Positions 35,819 to 52,252 are shown, counted from the first letter of the stretch. The stretch: DNA of 64,000 nt from Lysobacteraceae bacterium (GCA_004297225.1 SCUI01000007.1:1-64000); one strand, 5' to 3'. Translations and numbers: made by a program. The notes: a model not told the origin generated them from the letters alone.

Positions 35819-37138
35819 CTACGGCACTTCGACGGCTACGGCGGGATCGTCGGTCTCGCCCGTGGACACGACCGTGGCGATCATCAGGTCCCCGGTCACG
35901 TTGATCGTGGTCCGGCACATGTCCAGCAGGCGGTCCACGCCCAGGATCAGGCCGATGCCCTCCGGCGGCACCCCGACCATCCCGCAGATCAGCGCCACCA
36001 CCGGCAGCGAGCCGGCCGGCACGCCGGCGGTGCCGATGCCGCCGAGGATGCAGACGAACATCACCGTCGCCTGCTGGACCAGGCTCAGCTCGATGCCGAA
36101 GAACTGGGCCAGGAACAGCACGGTCACGCCCTCGAACAGGGCGGTGCCGTTCTGGTTGGCGGTCGCGCCCACGGTCAGCACGAAGCGCGAAACCTTCGAG
36201 GGCAACCGCAACTCGGCCTCGGCCACGTGCAATGCGGTCGGCAAGGTGGCGTTGGAGGACGCGGTCGAGAACGCCATCACCATCGCTTCCTGGATGCCGC
36301 GGAAGAAATGCAGCGGCGACTTGCCGGCGAGCACGCGCAGGAACACCGAATACACCACGAACATGTGGATCGCCAGCGCCAGCAGCACCACGCCGACGTA
36401 AGCGCCCAGCCGCGCCAGCAGCTCCCAGCCGAACAGCGCCGCCAGGTTGAACATGAAGCAGAACACCGCGTAGGGCGCCAGCTTGATGACCAGCCCGATC
36501 AGCACCATCGACACCTCGAACAGGCCCTCGATCCCGCGCAACAGGGTGCGCGTGGCGGGCGAGTCGGTCAGCACCAGGCCCACGCCCACCATCAGCGCGA
36601 AGAACATCACCGCCAGGATGCCGTTGCTGGCGGCGGCGCCGACCACGTTGTCCGGCACGATCGACAGCAGCAGGTTCAAACCCTGCGGGGCGTCGCGGCT
36701 GCCGCTGACGATCGCCTGGGCGCGCTCGGCGCCCTCGCTGAGCAGCTGCTGCGCCACTCCCGGGTCGACGCCGGCGCCCGGCTGCAGCCAGTTGACCAGC
36801 ACCAGGCCCAGGACCACGGCGATCCCCGACACCAGCACCGTGAGGCCCAGGGTTTTCCAGCCGATCCGCCCCAGCGCGTGGATGTCGCCCATTTCGGCGA
36901 CGCCGACCACCAGCGCCGAGAACAGCAACGGCAGCACCAGCATGAAAATCAGGCGCAGGAACAAGGTTCCGACCGGTTGCGTGACCCATTCGGTCAGCCA
37001 CTGCACCCAGGCGGCGTCGGCGCCGCCGGCATAGTGGGCCACCAGGCCCAGCAGCAGGCCCGCGATGAAGCCGATGGCCATTTTCCAGTGCAGCGGCAGG
37101 CGTTCCCGCTTGGCGGCAGGCTTGGTCTGAGGCGTCAT
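35819..37138 (-). CDS. Dicarboxylate/amino acid:cation symporter (DAACS family)
   Basis: 439 residues in the GltP/GltT/DctA fold: eight helices plus two re-entrant hairpins. Key parts are FLRLIFMLVLPLLFSALVVG, the HP1 serine motif FSTASSNATLPTALHV, the TM7 NxNGT-type cation motif TVGATANQNGTALFEGV, and HP2 GTAGVPAGSLPVVALICGM followed by LILGVDRLLDMCRTTINVTGD. It imports glutamate, aspartate or C4-dicarboxylates with protons or sodium; the exact substrate is open. The ATG at 37138 starts a short basic cytoplasmic tail; a longer in-frame reading upstream lacks family similarity. Divergent from the hybrid kinase gene. Confidence 0.92.
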   Translation of the reverse strand: MTPQTKPAAKRERLPLHWKMAIGFIAGLLLGLVAHYAGGADAAWVQWLTEWVTQPVGTLFLRLIFMLVLPLLFSALVVGVAEMGDIHALGRIGWKTLGLTVLVSGIAVVLGLVLVNWLQPGAGVDPGVAQQLLSEGAERAQAIVSGSRDAPQGLNLLLSIVPDNVVGAAASNGILAVMFFALMVGVGLVLTDSPATRTLLRGIEGLFEVSMVLIGLVIKLAPYAVFCFMFNLAALFGWELLARLGAYVGVVLLALAIHMFVVYSVFLRVLAGKSPLHFFRGIQEAMVMAFSTASSNATLPTALHVAEAELRLPSKVSRFVLTVGATANQNGTALFEGVTVLFLAQFFGIELSLVQQATVMFVCILGGIGTAGVPAGSLPVVALICGMVGVPPEGIGLILGVDRLLDMCRTTINVTGDLMIATVVSTGETDDPAVAVEVP

Positions 37139-37287
37139 TCTGGGATCCCCGGGGTTCGGCCAGACTTTACCACCAGGCCGGAATGGGACTTCGGTGTGAA
37201 GGCGGCGTCGATGGTTTCGACACCCTGCTCGGATACCGTACTGCAACTCGGTTCCGCCCAACGGTTGCGGACCGTACCGGGGGATCC

Positions 37288-42770
<5,483 letters not shown>

Positions 42771-42786
<16 letters not shown>

Positions 42787-44849
42787 CCCCGTTGCCACCC
42801 GGCGCACCGGCGCCCGCGCCAGTCAACATACTGCTGGTCGACGACCAGCCGGGCCGGCTGCTCACCTATCGGGCGATCCTGGAACCGCTAGGCGAGCACC
42901 TGGTGGACGCCTCCAGCGGCGAGGAAGCGCTGCGCCTGCTGATGGAGGACGAATACGCGCTGATCCTGCTGGACGTGAACATGCCCGGCCTCGACGGCTT
43001 GGAGACCGCCAGCATGATCCACCAGCACCCGCGCTTCGAACGGGTGCCTATCATCTTCGTCACCGCGGTCAACGTCACCGACATGGACCGGCTGCGCGGC
43101 TACAAGCTCGGCGCCGTCGACTACGTGATGGTGCCGGTGATCCCGGAAATCCTGCGCAGCAAGGTGGTGGTGCTGGCCGAACTGTTCCGCAAGCGCCGCG
43201 AGCTGCAGAAGGCCAACGCCGAACTGGCCGCGGAGAAGGCCCGCGAGCTCGACCGGCTCAACGATTCGCTGCGCGTGGCCAACGCCGAACTGGCGGCGCG
43301 CAACGACGAGCTGCACAGGGAAGTGGGAGAGCGCGCCCGCGCCGAACAGCGCCTGCGCTTCCTGGCCGACACCATTCCCTCGATCGTCTGGACCTGCGCG
43401 CCCGACGGCACCATCACCTACGCCAACCGCCACTGGTACGAATACTACAGGCTCCCCGCCGGCGAAGGCCCCGGCGATCTCACCCGGCTGGTCCTGCACC
43501 CGGACGACGCCGCGGCGGTGCACGAACTGGTGACGCGCTCGCTGGCCGCGGGCGAGAAGTTCGAATTCGAGGCGCGCCATCGTGCGCAGGACGGCGACTA
43601 CTGCTGGTACATGACCCGCGCGGTGCCCTGGCGCGACGAGCACGGCCAGGTAACCTCGTGGTTCGGCATCTCCACCAGCGTGCACGAGATGAAGCAGCTG
43701 ATGGAACAGCTGCAGGAAGCCGACCGGCGCAAGGACGAGTTCCTGGCCACCTTGGCGCACGAGCTGCGCAACCCTCTGGCGCCGCTGCTCAACGCACTGA
43801 ACGTGCGGCGCATGTCGGACCCGGCGGTCGATTCGGATCCGCTGCAGGGACTGATGGAACGCCAGCTCTCGCTGCTGGTGCGGCTGATCGACGACCTCCT
43901 CGACGTCGCCCGCATCACCCGCGGCAAGCTGGTCCTGCGCCCGGGCCCGACCACGCTGCAGCAGGTGCTCGACTCGGCGGTGGAGACGGCGCGGCCACAG
44001 TTGTCGCAGGGGCGCCACGACCTGCACATCGAACTTCCGGATGCGCCGGTGGCCATGCGTGCCGACGCGGTGCGCCTGTCGCAGGTGTTCGCGAACCTGC
44101 TCAACAACGCCGCCAAGTATTCCGACCCCGGCAGCCCGATCGTGCTGGCCGCGCGCGCCAGCGAAGAAGGAATCGAGGTGCTGGTCCGCGACAAAGGCAT
44201 CGGCCTGAGCGAGGAGCAGGCGCGCAGCATCTTCGACCTGTTCATCCAGGCCGACACCGCGGTGGAACGTGCGCGCGGCGGACTGGGCATCGGCCTGACG
44301 CTGGTCCAGCAGCTGGTGGAGATGCACGGCGGCAGCGTTGCCGTGCGCAGCGATGGCCCGGGTTGCGGCAGCGAGTTCCTCGTCCGCCTGCCGGCAGCGC
44401 CGGCCGGCGAATCCAGCGCCACGCCACCGGCGGCCATCGAGGACGAGCCACCGGCGCACGGCGACGGCCGGCGGGCGCTGGTGCTGGACGACAACCGCGA
44501 TGCCGCCGACACCCTGGCGATGATGCTCGAGCTGCTCGGCTTCGACGTGCGCACGCTGTACGACCCGGAAACCTTCGACGCCAACTTCGCCGAGTTCACG
44601 CCGGAAGTGGTGTTCCTGGATGTCGGCATGCCCGGACGCAGCGGCTACGACGTCGCCGCGGCCATGCGCACGATGCCGGGCGGCGCCGATGTGCTGCTGG
44701 TCGCGGTCACCGGCTGGGGCCAACCCGAGGACCGCAGGCGCTCGCGCGACGCCGGCTTCGACCGCCACCTGGTGAAGCCGCCGGAACTCCCGGCGATCCA
44801 GGCGATCTGCCGCCTGCTCGGCGAGCGTTCACGGGGCACCGCCGCATGA
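42771..44849 (+). CDS. Hybrid histidine kinase: REC-PAS-HisKA-HATPase-REC
   Basis: About 692 residues, soluble. Receiver 1 (residues 15-130, phospho-acceptor Asp68 in LILLDVNMPGLDG), coiled coil (135-200), PAS domain (about 205-315; TIPSIVWTCAPDGTITYANR, HYR-type loop), HisKA with His330 in LATLAHELRNPLAPL, HATPase with intact N-box FANLLNNAAKYS and GLGIGLTLVQQLVEMHGG, then a C-terminal receiver with Asp617 in VVFLDVGMPGRSGYD. GTG at 42771 has GGGAG upstream and overlaps the preceding kinase gene by 16 bases. The input receiver suggests it takes phosphate from the HAMP-array kinase (inference). Confidence 0.9.
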
Positions 44850-45499
44850 AGGCCACCGATCCGGCCTGGCTCGACCGCCTGGCGCACGACCTGCGCGGTC
44901 CGCTGGCGCCGTTGCAGACCGCCAGCTACCTGCTGCAACGCGAGGACCTGGATCCGGCGCGCCGGCAGGAGCTGCTGGGGATGGTGGAGCGGCAGACGCG
45001 CCGGCTCGGGCGGATGTTCGACGAGCTCGACGACTGGACCCGCGCGGGCCGCGGCCGTCTGCTGGGCGATCGCGAGGAGGTCGAGCTCGCGCTGCTGCTC
45101 GACTATGCGCTGGTCGGCAGCGGCATCCGCGACGCGCGCGTGGAAGACGACGGCAACGTCGCCCTCGTCGCTGGCGATCCGCAGCGGTTGACCCAGCTGT
45201 TGCGCACATTGCTCGATTTCGCGTTGTCGCGCGGCGGCCTGTCCGGCGTGTCGTTGCGCAGTGGCGACGGCCATGCCCGGGTGGAGGTGCTGGTCGCCGA
45301 TACCGACACGCCGGCAGGTGATGCCGTCGCGCTGCTGGACGCGCCGCAGCGCGAGCCTTACGACGAGGGGCTGGGCCTGCGCCTGTTGCTGGCGCGCGAG
45401 ATCGCCCGCGCGCATGGTGGCGAGCTTGTCGCCGGGCCCGGCGATGGTGGCCTGCGCCTGCGCCTGGAATTGCCGCTGGCCGGCGACGCTCAGGGATAG
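44846..45499 (+). CDS. Minimal histidine kinase-like protein with degenerate ATPase domain
   Basis: 217 residues, soluble, with no sensor domain. HisKA-like helices carry His14 in RLAHDLRGPLAPL and continue to DELDDWTRAGRG. The HATPase half has a recognisable G2 box GLGLRLLLAREIARAHGG, but the N-box reads LLRTLLDFALSR, in which both conserved asparagines are lost, and the G1 region is VADTDTPAG. ATP binding is therefore doubtful. It may act as a phosphotransfer or phosphatase partner of the two upstream kinases. The ATG overlaps the upstream stop (ATGA). The 3' end overlaps the convergent batD gene by ten bases. Confidence 0.8.
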   Translation: MKATDPAWLDRLAHDLRGPLAPLQTASYLLQREDLDPARRQELLGMVERQTRRLGRMFDELDDWTRAGRGRLLGDREEVELALLLDYALVGSGIRDARVEDDGNVALVAGDPQRLTQLLRTLLDFALSRGGLSGVSLRSGDGHARVEVLVADTDTPAGDAVALLDAPQREPYDEGLGLRLLLAREIARAHGGELVAGPGDGGLRLRLELPLAGDAQG

Positions 45500-47178
45500 A
45501 GCGGTGGCAGCGGCTCGCGCGCATGCGCGGGGTCGTGCCGCCAACGGGGTCCCTCGCGGAAGGCCGCGCGCAACGCCTCGCGCGCCGCCACCGGATCGCC
45601 ATCGCTCCAGCGCGCGCGCTGCAGCAATTCGATCGCCTCGCGTTGCGCCGGATCCGACAACCGCCGCAACAGCGGCTCCAGGCCCGCCGCCGGCGGCTGC
45701 GCGCTGGCGCACAGCGCATCGCCGATGTCGGACAGGTCGCCTGACCGCAACGCGCGGCGCAGGCTGGACTCGGAGGTGGCAGGGGGCGTGCGTGGCTCGT
45801 CCGCGGTGGCTGGCATCGCCTTGCCGGGCGGGCGACGGTGCAGGCCCCAGGCCAGCGTCAGCAACCAGGCCAGCGCGAACAGCACCGTGGCGAACGCCCA
45901 CGGCCGCACCGGTTCGAGCACGCCCGGCACCCGCCAGCGCACATCGCCGTCGCCGGCTGTCGCTTCGCGCGGCCTGTCGGCAACGCCGCCGCCGGGCACC
46001 GGCGCGGTCGTTTGCGTGCCCGGAACCACGACGAGATCGAGCGCGGGCAGGCTGCTCGCCGCCGCCCGGCCCGCGCGCACGTCCCACCACGACAAGCGCG
46101 GCCCCGCGATGCGCAGCGTTCCCGCACGCGCGGGCACGATCGAGAACGTCCGCCGCGCGGTCGCACGGGGGCGTCCATCGACGAAGCTTTCGTCCACCTG
46201 CACGGGGTCGGCGAACACCTGCGCCCCGTCGATCGGCGGCAACTGCAGCTCCGGCAGTTGCGCCGCGGTGGCGCCGTCGGCGCTCGCCTCCACGGTGACC
46301 GTCGCCGCTTCGCCGGCGCGTACCTGTCCCGGCTTCGCGGCCCAGCGCAGCGACAGGTCGTGCAAGGGCAGCCAGGGTTGCGGCGCCCGGTCGGGGATGC
46401 CGCGCACCTGCAGGCGCAGCGTCGCGCCGCTGGCCTCGAGCAGGTCGCCGTCGCCGAACAGGTCGTCGAAGAAGCCGGCGACGCCGCGGCCGCGGAATCG
46501 CGCGCCGGGAACCTCGAGCACGCCGCTGCGCTCGGGCAGCAGCAGGTAGTGCCGCTCGATCACCGTGTAGCGGCGGCCATCGATCTCGCGGCTGTAGCGG
46601 ACGTCGTCGCCCACGCGCTGCAGGGTGGCACCGTCGGGTTGCGGCTGGTCGAGTTCGCCCGAGACCAGCGGCACGCCCACGTACAGCCGCACGACGTAGC
46701 CTGTCGCCTGCTGCACGTACGGCGTCGTTGCGTCCACGCCCGATTCGATGAAGGCCACGTCGCCGGCGCCTGCCGGGCGCGTCGCGGTAGCGGTCACGGT
46801 GAGGCTCAAGGGCGGTGTGCGCAGCCCCGCGACCTCCAGCGCCGGTACCGGCAGCGTGCCTTGCCGGCGCGGCTGCAGGGCGACGCCGTAGAGCGTGCGC
46901 ACCTGGCTGGCGCCGTTGACCTGCTGGTAGCTGCGCGTGCTGCTGTAGCCGCTGAGCTGGAAGTCGCGCAGCAACGGCGAATAATCCGGGGAACCGGTGG
47001 CGACCCCGGTCACCTCGATGTTCAGCGTCGCGGTCTCGTCGACAGCGATGCTGCCGCGATCCAGCCAGGCCCGCGCCACCTGCGCCTGCGCCGCTGGCGC
47101 CAACAGCGCCAACGCAAGCAAGGCCAGCAACAATGCCCGCATGCCGGGCAGCCGCCTCGGAACAACAGCGCGCTTCAT
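45490..47178 (-). CDS. batD: BatD-like oxygen-tolerance protein
   Basis: 562 residues. A signal peptide (about 1-33, LALLAPAAQAQ) leads into tandem Ig-like beta domains with the BatD pattern: VARAWLDRGSIAVDETATLN, SSTRSYQQVNGASQ, YVVRLYVGVPLVSGE, RRYTVIERHYLLLPERSG and RTFSIVPARAGTLRI. A transmembrane helix near 430-450 (PWAFATVLFALAWLLTLAWG) precedes a cytoplasmic tail rich in Ala and Arg. BatD proteins accompany MoxR-VWA systems and are linked to stress resistance and envelope assembly. The start overlaps the batB stop (ATGA). Last gene of the operon. Confidence 0.9.
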   Translation of the reverse strand: MKRAVVPRRLPGMRALLLALLALALLAPAAQAQVARAWLDRGSIAVDETATLNIEVTGVATGSPDYSPLLRDFQLSGYSSTRSYQQVNGASQVRTLYGVALQPRRQGTLPVPALEVAGLRTPPLSLTVTATATRPAGAGDVAFIESGVDATTPYVQQATGYVVRLYVGVPLVSGELDQPQPDGATLQRVGDDVRYSREIDGRRYTVIERHYLLLPERSGVLEVPGARFRGRGVAGFFDDLFGDGDLLEASGATLRLQVRGIPDRAPQPWLPLHDLSLRWAAKPGQVRAGEAATVTVEASADGATAAQLPELQLPPIDGAQVFADPVQVDESFVDGRPRATARRTFSIVPARAGTLRIAGPRLSWWDVRAGRAAASSLPALDLVVVPGTQTTAPVPGGGVADRPREATAGDGDVRWRVPGVLEPVRPWAFATVLFALAWLLTLAWGLHRRPPGKAMPATADEPRTPPATSESSLRRALRSGDLSDIGDALCASAQPPAAGLEPLLRRLSDPAQREAIELLQRARWSDGDPVAAREALRAAFREGPRWRHDPAHAREPLPPLYP

Positions 47179-48794
47179 CGTCCCTGCTCCTTGCGGCGTT
47201 GGTATTCCAGTTCGAAGCGCGCCCGCAGCAGTCCGCCCGGATCGTCCGGCACGCGCCGCAACCAGGCCTCGTTGGCCAGGCGCTGCTCGCGTTCCGACGC
47301 CGATTCGCCGGCGCGTTGCCCGGGTTCGCCCTGCTCGCCCCGCCTGGGTTGCCCCTCTCGCTGCGCCTGCTCATCGCGGGACGATTCCTGCTCGCCTTCG
47401 TCCTTCTTCGCCCGCGCTTCCTGCCCCGCTTCGGGCTGCGGCTTCGGGGCTTGCGATTGTTGTTCGCCCTTTCCTTGCGGTGGCGGCGCCTTGCGCATCG
47501 CCTCGCGCACCGCCTCGCGGTTGGCGATGGCATCGGCCATGCCCGGTTGCATTTGCAGCGCGCGTTCGTAGGCTTCCAGCGCTTCGGGGTAGCGCCCCAG
47601 GCGCGCGAATGCGTTGCCGCGGTTGTAGGCCGCTTCCGCGCCCGGCAGTCCGTCCCAGGCGCGCAGCGCCTGGTCGTACCGGCCCTGCCGGTAGGCGTCG
47701 GCGCCCGCGGCCAGGCGGGCGTGAGCCTGCTGGTCCGCGCGCCGCCACCAGTCGATGCCATCCGCGGCGCGAGCCGGCGACCAGGGCAGCAATGCGAACG
47801 CCAGGCACAAGCCCAGTGCACCGCCGCGGCGGAATGCGAACGCCACCAGCAGCAACAACGGCAGCAACAGCCAGTAGCCCTGGTCCAGCCAGGCCTGCGC
47901 CTGGCCACGCGTCGCGCCACCGTTGCCCTGGCGCGGTTCGAGCACGCCGAGGGCGGCGACCCCGTCGCCTTGCAGTGGCGCGTAAGCGCCATTGCCCGCT
48001 TTCGCGACCGCGCGCAACGAAGCCGGCGCCAGCGCGGCATGGCGGATGCGACCGGTCGTGTCGCGCCATGGCGCGCCGGCGGCGGTGCCGAGGCCGAGCA
48101 CCGACACGCGGTAACCCTGCGCGGCCGCGTCGCGAGCGGCGGCGACGGCGCTGGCCGGTGCAGAGTCTTCGAGCAACAGGATGTCGCCCTGCGAATGGCC
48201 GGCCTGGCGCAACAGGTCGGCCGCCTTCGCGATTGCGCGATCGGCGCGGCTGGCCCCATCCACGTCGCCGGGCATGATGCCGGGCGACAGCGAATCGAGA
48301 AACAACGCGACGTTCGCCGGATCGCTGGTCAGCGGCGCCACCACGAAAGGTTCCTCGGCATACACCAGCAGGCCGACGTCGCCGCCGCTGCGTCGTTGCA
48401 GCAGCGAGGCCAGCGTTGCGCGCGCCTGCGCCAGCCGCGAGGGCGGCAGGTCGGAGGCGGCGATGCCGCCGGAGAGATCGAGCGCGACGACCAGCGGCAT
48501 GCGCACCTGCCACAGCGGCTGCACGCTGCGCTGCCACGACGGCCCGGCAAGCGCGAGCAGCGCCAGCAGCCACGCGACGCATGCCGACACCACCGGCCAC
48601 CAGCGGTGCAGCTTCGCGCGATGTGCGTCCTCCAGGAGGTGCGGGAGCAGGTGCGCATCGACGCGTCCGTGCCACGGATCGCGCGCGAGCATCCGCCGGC
48701 GCCAACCCCACGCCAGCAGCGGCAACGCCGCAATGCCCCACAACCAGGTCGGACGCAGGAAGTGCAGCGCGGCGAAGAAGTCCGGCAGGCTCAT
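47175..48794 (-). CDS. batB: BatB/BatC fusion: VWA domain protein with TPR tail
   Basis: 539 residues. Two N-terminal helices (about 15-32 and 66-85), then a von Willebrand A domain (95-285) whose MIDAS reads DLSGG at 106-110 instead of DxSxS. A helix near 310-330 and another near 335-350 are followed by TPR repeats (about 360-440: AAGADAYRQGRYDQALRAW, AAYNRGNAFARLGRYPEAL). The tail is long, charged and rich in Gln, Glu, Lys and Arg. The TPR part corresponds to BatC in organisms with separate genes. It overlaps batA and batD by four bases each. Probable inner-membrane protein exposed to the periplasm. Confidence 0.9.
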   Translation of the reverse strand: MSLPDFFAALHFLRPTWLWGIAALPLLAWGWRRRMLARDPWHGRVDAHLLPHLLEDAHRAKLHRWWPVVSACVAWLLALLALAGPSWQRSVQPLWQVRMPLVVALDLSGGIAASDLPPSRLAQARATLASLLQRRSGGDVGLLVYAEEPFVVAPLTSDPANVALFLDSLSPGIMPGDVDGASRADRAIAKAADLLRQAGHSQGDILLLEDSAPASAVAAARDAAAQGYRVSVLGLGTAAGAPWRDTTGRIRHAALAPASLRAVAKAGNGAYAPLQGDGVAALGVLEPRQGNGGATRGQAQAWLDQGYWLLLPLLLLVAFAFRRGGALGLCLAFALLPWSPARAADGIDWWRRADQQAHARLAAGADAYRQGRYDQALRAWDGLPGAEAAYNRGNAFARLGRYPEALEAYERALQMQPGMADAIANREAVREAMRKAPPPQGKGEQQSQAPKPQPEAGQEARAKKDEGEQESSRDEQAQREGQPRRGEQGEPGQRAGESASEREQRLANEAWLRRVPDDPGGLLRARFELEYQRRKEQGR

Positions 48795-49810
48795 GCGAGG
48801 CGCCGCCATGGACGAAGCACCGCCAGCAACAGCAATGCGGTGGCCGCCGCCAGCGGCCAGGGATAGCGTTCGATCCGCGGCCGCACCGGCTGCGCGGCGC
48901 GCGGCACCGGCTCGAGCTGGTCGATCTGCGCATAGATGCCCGCGAGTTCAACGGTGTCGCGCGCGCGGAAGGACTGGCCGCCGGTCGAGCGCGCGATCGC
49001 CTGCAGGGTCGCCTCGTCGATGTCGTCGCCGCCGCCCGGCAGGCGGATCGGCAGGCCGAACACCGACAGCGTGGTGCCGCTGCTGCCCAGGGCGATGGTG
49101 TGGATGCGGATGCCGTGCGCCCGGGCCAGTTCCGCCGCCTTCAAGGGGTCCAGCTGGCCGGCGGTGTTGACGCCGTCGGTGAGCAGCACGAGTGCGCGCT
49201 CGCCGTGCTTGTCGTTGCCGCTGGCCTGCATGCGCTTGACCGCCAGGCCGATCGCGTCGCCGATCGCGGTCTCGCGCCCGGCCAGGCCCACCCTCGTGTC
49301 GAGCAGCTGCTGGCGCACGGAATCGAGGTCCGCGGTGATCGGGGTCAGCGCGTAGGCGCGCTGGCCGAAGACGATCAGGCCGACCCGGTCGCCGGCCCGG
49401 CGATCGAGGAAATCGGCGATCACCGCTTTCGCCGCGGTCAGCCGATCCACGGCCTGGTTGCCCAGCACCATGTCCTCGTCGCCCATGCTGCCGGAGAGAT
49501 CGACGGCGAGCATCAGCTCGCGGCCCGATTGCGGCGGCACCACCGGCGGGCCCAGTTGCTGAGGCCGCGCGGCGGCGACGCACAGCAGGATCCAGCCGAG
49601 CCAGGCCAGCCAGTGGCCGCCGCCCGCGTGCCGCGCGATCCCGCCCTGCCCGGCGATACCGTCCAGCCGCTCGCCAAAGGGCACCCGCAAGGCGGCGCCC
49701 TGCATCCGCGACGGGCGCCATGCGACCCGCAGGAGCCAGGGCAGCGGCAGCGCCAGCAACAGCCATGGCCAGGCCCATGCATCGACGCCGGGAAACGCGA
49801 ATGCATTCAC
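48791..49810 (-). CDS. batA: BatA-type VWA domain membrane protein
   Basis: 339 residues. N-terminal helices (about 12-29 and 66-81) flank the start of a VWA domain with an intact MIDAS: Asp104, Ser106 and Ser108 in AVDLSGSMGDEDM, plus TADLDSVRQQL, GRETAIGDAIGLAV and LLTDGVNTAG. A final helix PWPLAAATALLLLAVLRPW anchors the C-terminus. The start chosen is GTG at 49810, which overlaps the DUF4381 stop (GTGA); an ATG at 49825 is the alternative. In such operons the MoxR ATPase is thought to act on VWA proteins as a chaperone or activator. Confidence 0.92.
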   Translation of the reverse strand: MNAFAFPGVDAWAWPWLLLALPLPWLLRVAWRPSRMQGAALRVPFGERLDGIAGQGGIARHAGGGHWLAWLGWILLCVAAARPQQLGPPVVPPQSGRELMLAVDLSGSMGDEDMVLGNQAVDRLTAAKAVIADFLDRRAGDRVGLIVFGQRAYALTPITADLDSVRQQLLDTRVGLAGRETAIGDAIGLAVKRMQASGNDKHGERALVLLTDGVNTAGQLDPLKAAELARAHGIRIHTIALGSSGTTLSVFGLPIRLPGGGDDIDEATLQAIARSTGGQSFRARDTVELAGIYAQIDQLEPVPRAAQPVRPRIERYPWPLAAATALLLLAVLRPWRRLA

Positions 49811-50274
49811 GATGCGCGCATCCATTCGAGGAAGCGCCGGCGCGCGCGCGCATGCAGGGCCGCGACCTCGGCGGCGTCGACCTCGCGGCGAAAACCGCCT
49901 TCGACCAGCAGCGCGCCGTGGCCGTCGTCGAACAGGGCATCGCGGGCGCCGGCGTCGAGGTAGCGCAGCCACGCCTCGCCCTGCAGCACGGCCGCCGCGG
50001 GATCGCGCTGGCGCGCGGCGCGGCGCAACAGCGCGGACATCGCGGCGACTTGCCGTGCCGGCGTGCCTGCCGCGGCCAGGGTGTCGTCGAACAGCCGGCG
50101 CGCGGCGACGCGACGCCGCCGTCGGCGCCAGGCCCAGCCCGCGACGAAGCCCGCGGCCAGCAGCACGATGGCGGCGACGAGCCACCAGCCGGGCGCGGGC
50201 GGCCACCACGACGGTGGCGGCGGCACGTGGATGTCGCGCAGCACGAGCCCGGGGTCGGCGCCCGGCGCGATCAC
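49807..50274 (-). CDS. DUF4381 membrane protein of the MoxR-Bat operon
   Basis: 155 residues. The N-terminus GLVLRDIHVPPPPSWWPPAPG leads into one helix (GWWLVAAIVLLAAGFVAGWAW), then RRRRRR and a helical cytoplasmic domain containing QVAAMSALLRRAARQRD and LQGEAWLRYLDAG. This is the DUF4381 pattern, always found between the DUF58 and VWA genes of MoxR operons. GTG at 50274 overlaps the DUF58 stop (GTGA) and its own stop overlaps batA. Function unknown; it probably scaffolds the VWA complex. Confidence 0.87.
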   Translation of the reverse strand: MIAPGADPGLVLRDIHVPPPPSWWPPAPGWWLVAAIVLLAAGFVAGWAWRRRRRRVAARRLFDDTLAAAGTPARQVAAMSALLRRAARQRDPAAAVLQGEAWLRYLDAGARDALFDDGHGALLVEGGFRREVDAAEVAALHARARRRFLEWMRAS

Positions 50275-51157
50275 GCCACGCGCTCCCGCAGCGACAGCCA
50301 GGCATCGCTTGGTGCCTCGCTGGACAATACGTCGACCGTGACGCCGCGCGCGGGCAACTGCGTTCGCGCTTCATCGAGCGGCAGTCCGAAGGCGCGGCGC
50401 CAGGCCTGGCGCTGCCGCGCCGATGCCAGGTCGAGCTCCAGGCGATGGCCGCCGCTGTGGAACGGCAAGCGTGCCTGCGGCGGATCCCGCTCCAGCGGAT
50501 CGCTGAGCAGCAACACGCGCACCTGCGAATGCATGGACAGCGCCGACCAGCGCGCCGGCGGGATTGCCGCCATGCTGGCGGGATCGGCGAGCACGAGCAG
50601 GCGCGAGCCGGGCTTGAGCAGCCGGCGCGCATGCTCCAGCGCGATATCCAGGCCGGCGTCGTCGGGGGGTGGCGCGGAATACCAGCGCACCAGCGCATCC
50701 AGTACGCGCAACGCGCCGCGGGTGCCGGCGGCGGGCGCGACCGGTGGCTCGCGCAGGCTGCCGCGCAATGCGGCGACGCGATCGCCGTCGCGCACCGCGG
50801 CCCAGCAGGCGACCGCGCCCGCACGCGCCGCCTGCACCGACTTGAAGCGCACGCGGGTGCCGAAGTACAGCGCCGGTGCGGTATCGGCCACGATCAACGT
50901 CAACCGCTCGCGCTCGGCCTGGTACAGCTTGGTGTGGGCCTTGCCGCTGCGTGCGGTGACCCGCCAGTCGATGTGGCGGACGTCGTCGCCGATCGCGTAT
51001 TCGCGCGATTCGGCGTATTCCATGCCACGGCCGCGCATCGGCGACGGCGCCTGGCCGCTGGTGCCGAGCCGACCCTTGCGCGGCGGCCGCCGTCCCTGCA
51101 CCGCCGCGCGCAGCGCGACCAGTTCCCGCAGCGACGGTTGCACGCCGTCGCCCGGCA

Positions 51158-51158
<1 letters not shown>
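50271..51158 (-). CDS. DUF58 domain protein
   Basis: 295 residues, soluble. The DUF58 signature GRGMEYAESREYAIGDDVRHIDWRVTARSGKAHTKLY is present in pieces (for example YAIGDDVRHIDWRVTA), followed by a VWA-like fold with ERLTLIVADTAPALYFGT and LLVLADPASM, the acidic DxS site being degenerate. DUF58 proteins lie next to MoxR ATPases and are thought to bridge the ATPase to membrane VWA proteins. The ATG shares one base with the moxR stop (TGATG), and its stop overlaps the DUF4381 start. Confidence 0.92.
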
Positions 51159-52147
<989 letters not shown>

Positions 52148-52203
52148 GGGTCGATTCTGACCCCGTCAGGATGCGAATGGTTCAGTGCACGTGCCGCGAA
52201 AAC

Positions 52204-52231
52204 GACGAAGGGGCCGGTCGGCCCCTTCGTC
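52204..52231 (-). terminator. Rho-independent terminator after pilQ
   Basis: A perfect 13-base-pair stem (GACGAAGGGGCCG paired with CGGCCCCTTCGTC) with a tight loop. On the minus strand it is followed by GTTTTCG, so it ends the pilMNOPQ transcript 22 bases after the pilQ stop and before the moxR operon. Confidence 0.88.
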
Positions 52232-52252
52232 ACGCAACAGTTGCGGCGCGGG

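Noticed and set aside
37139-37287. N-terminal extension of the hybrid kinase from an ATG at 37183
   Set aside because: The added 35 residues show no family similarity, while the GTG at 37288 has a strong GGGGGA site; the stretch is more likely the divergent promoter region.
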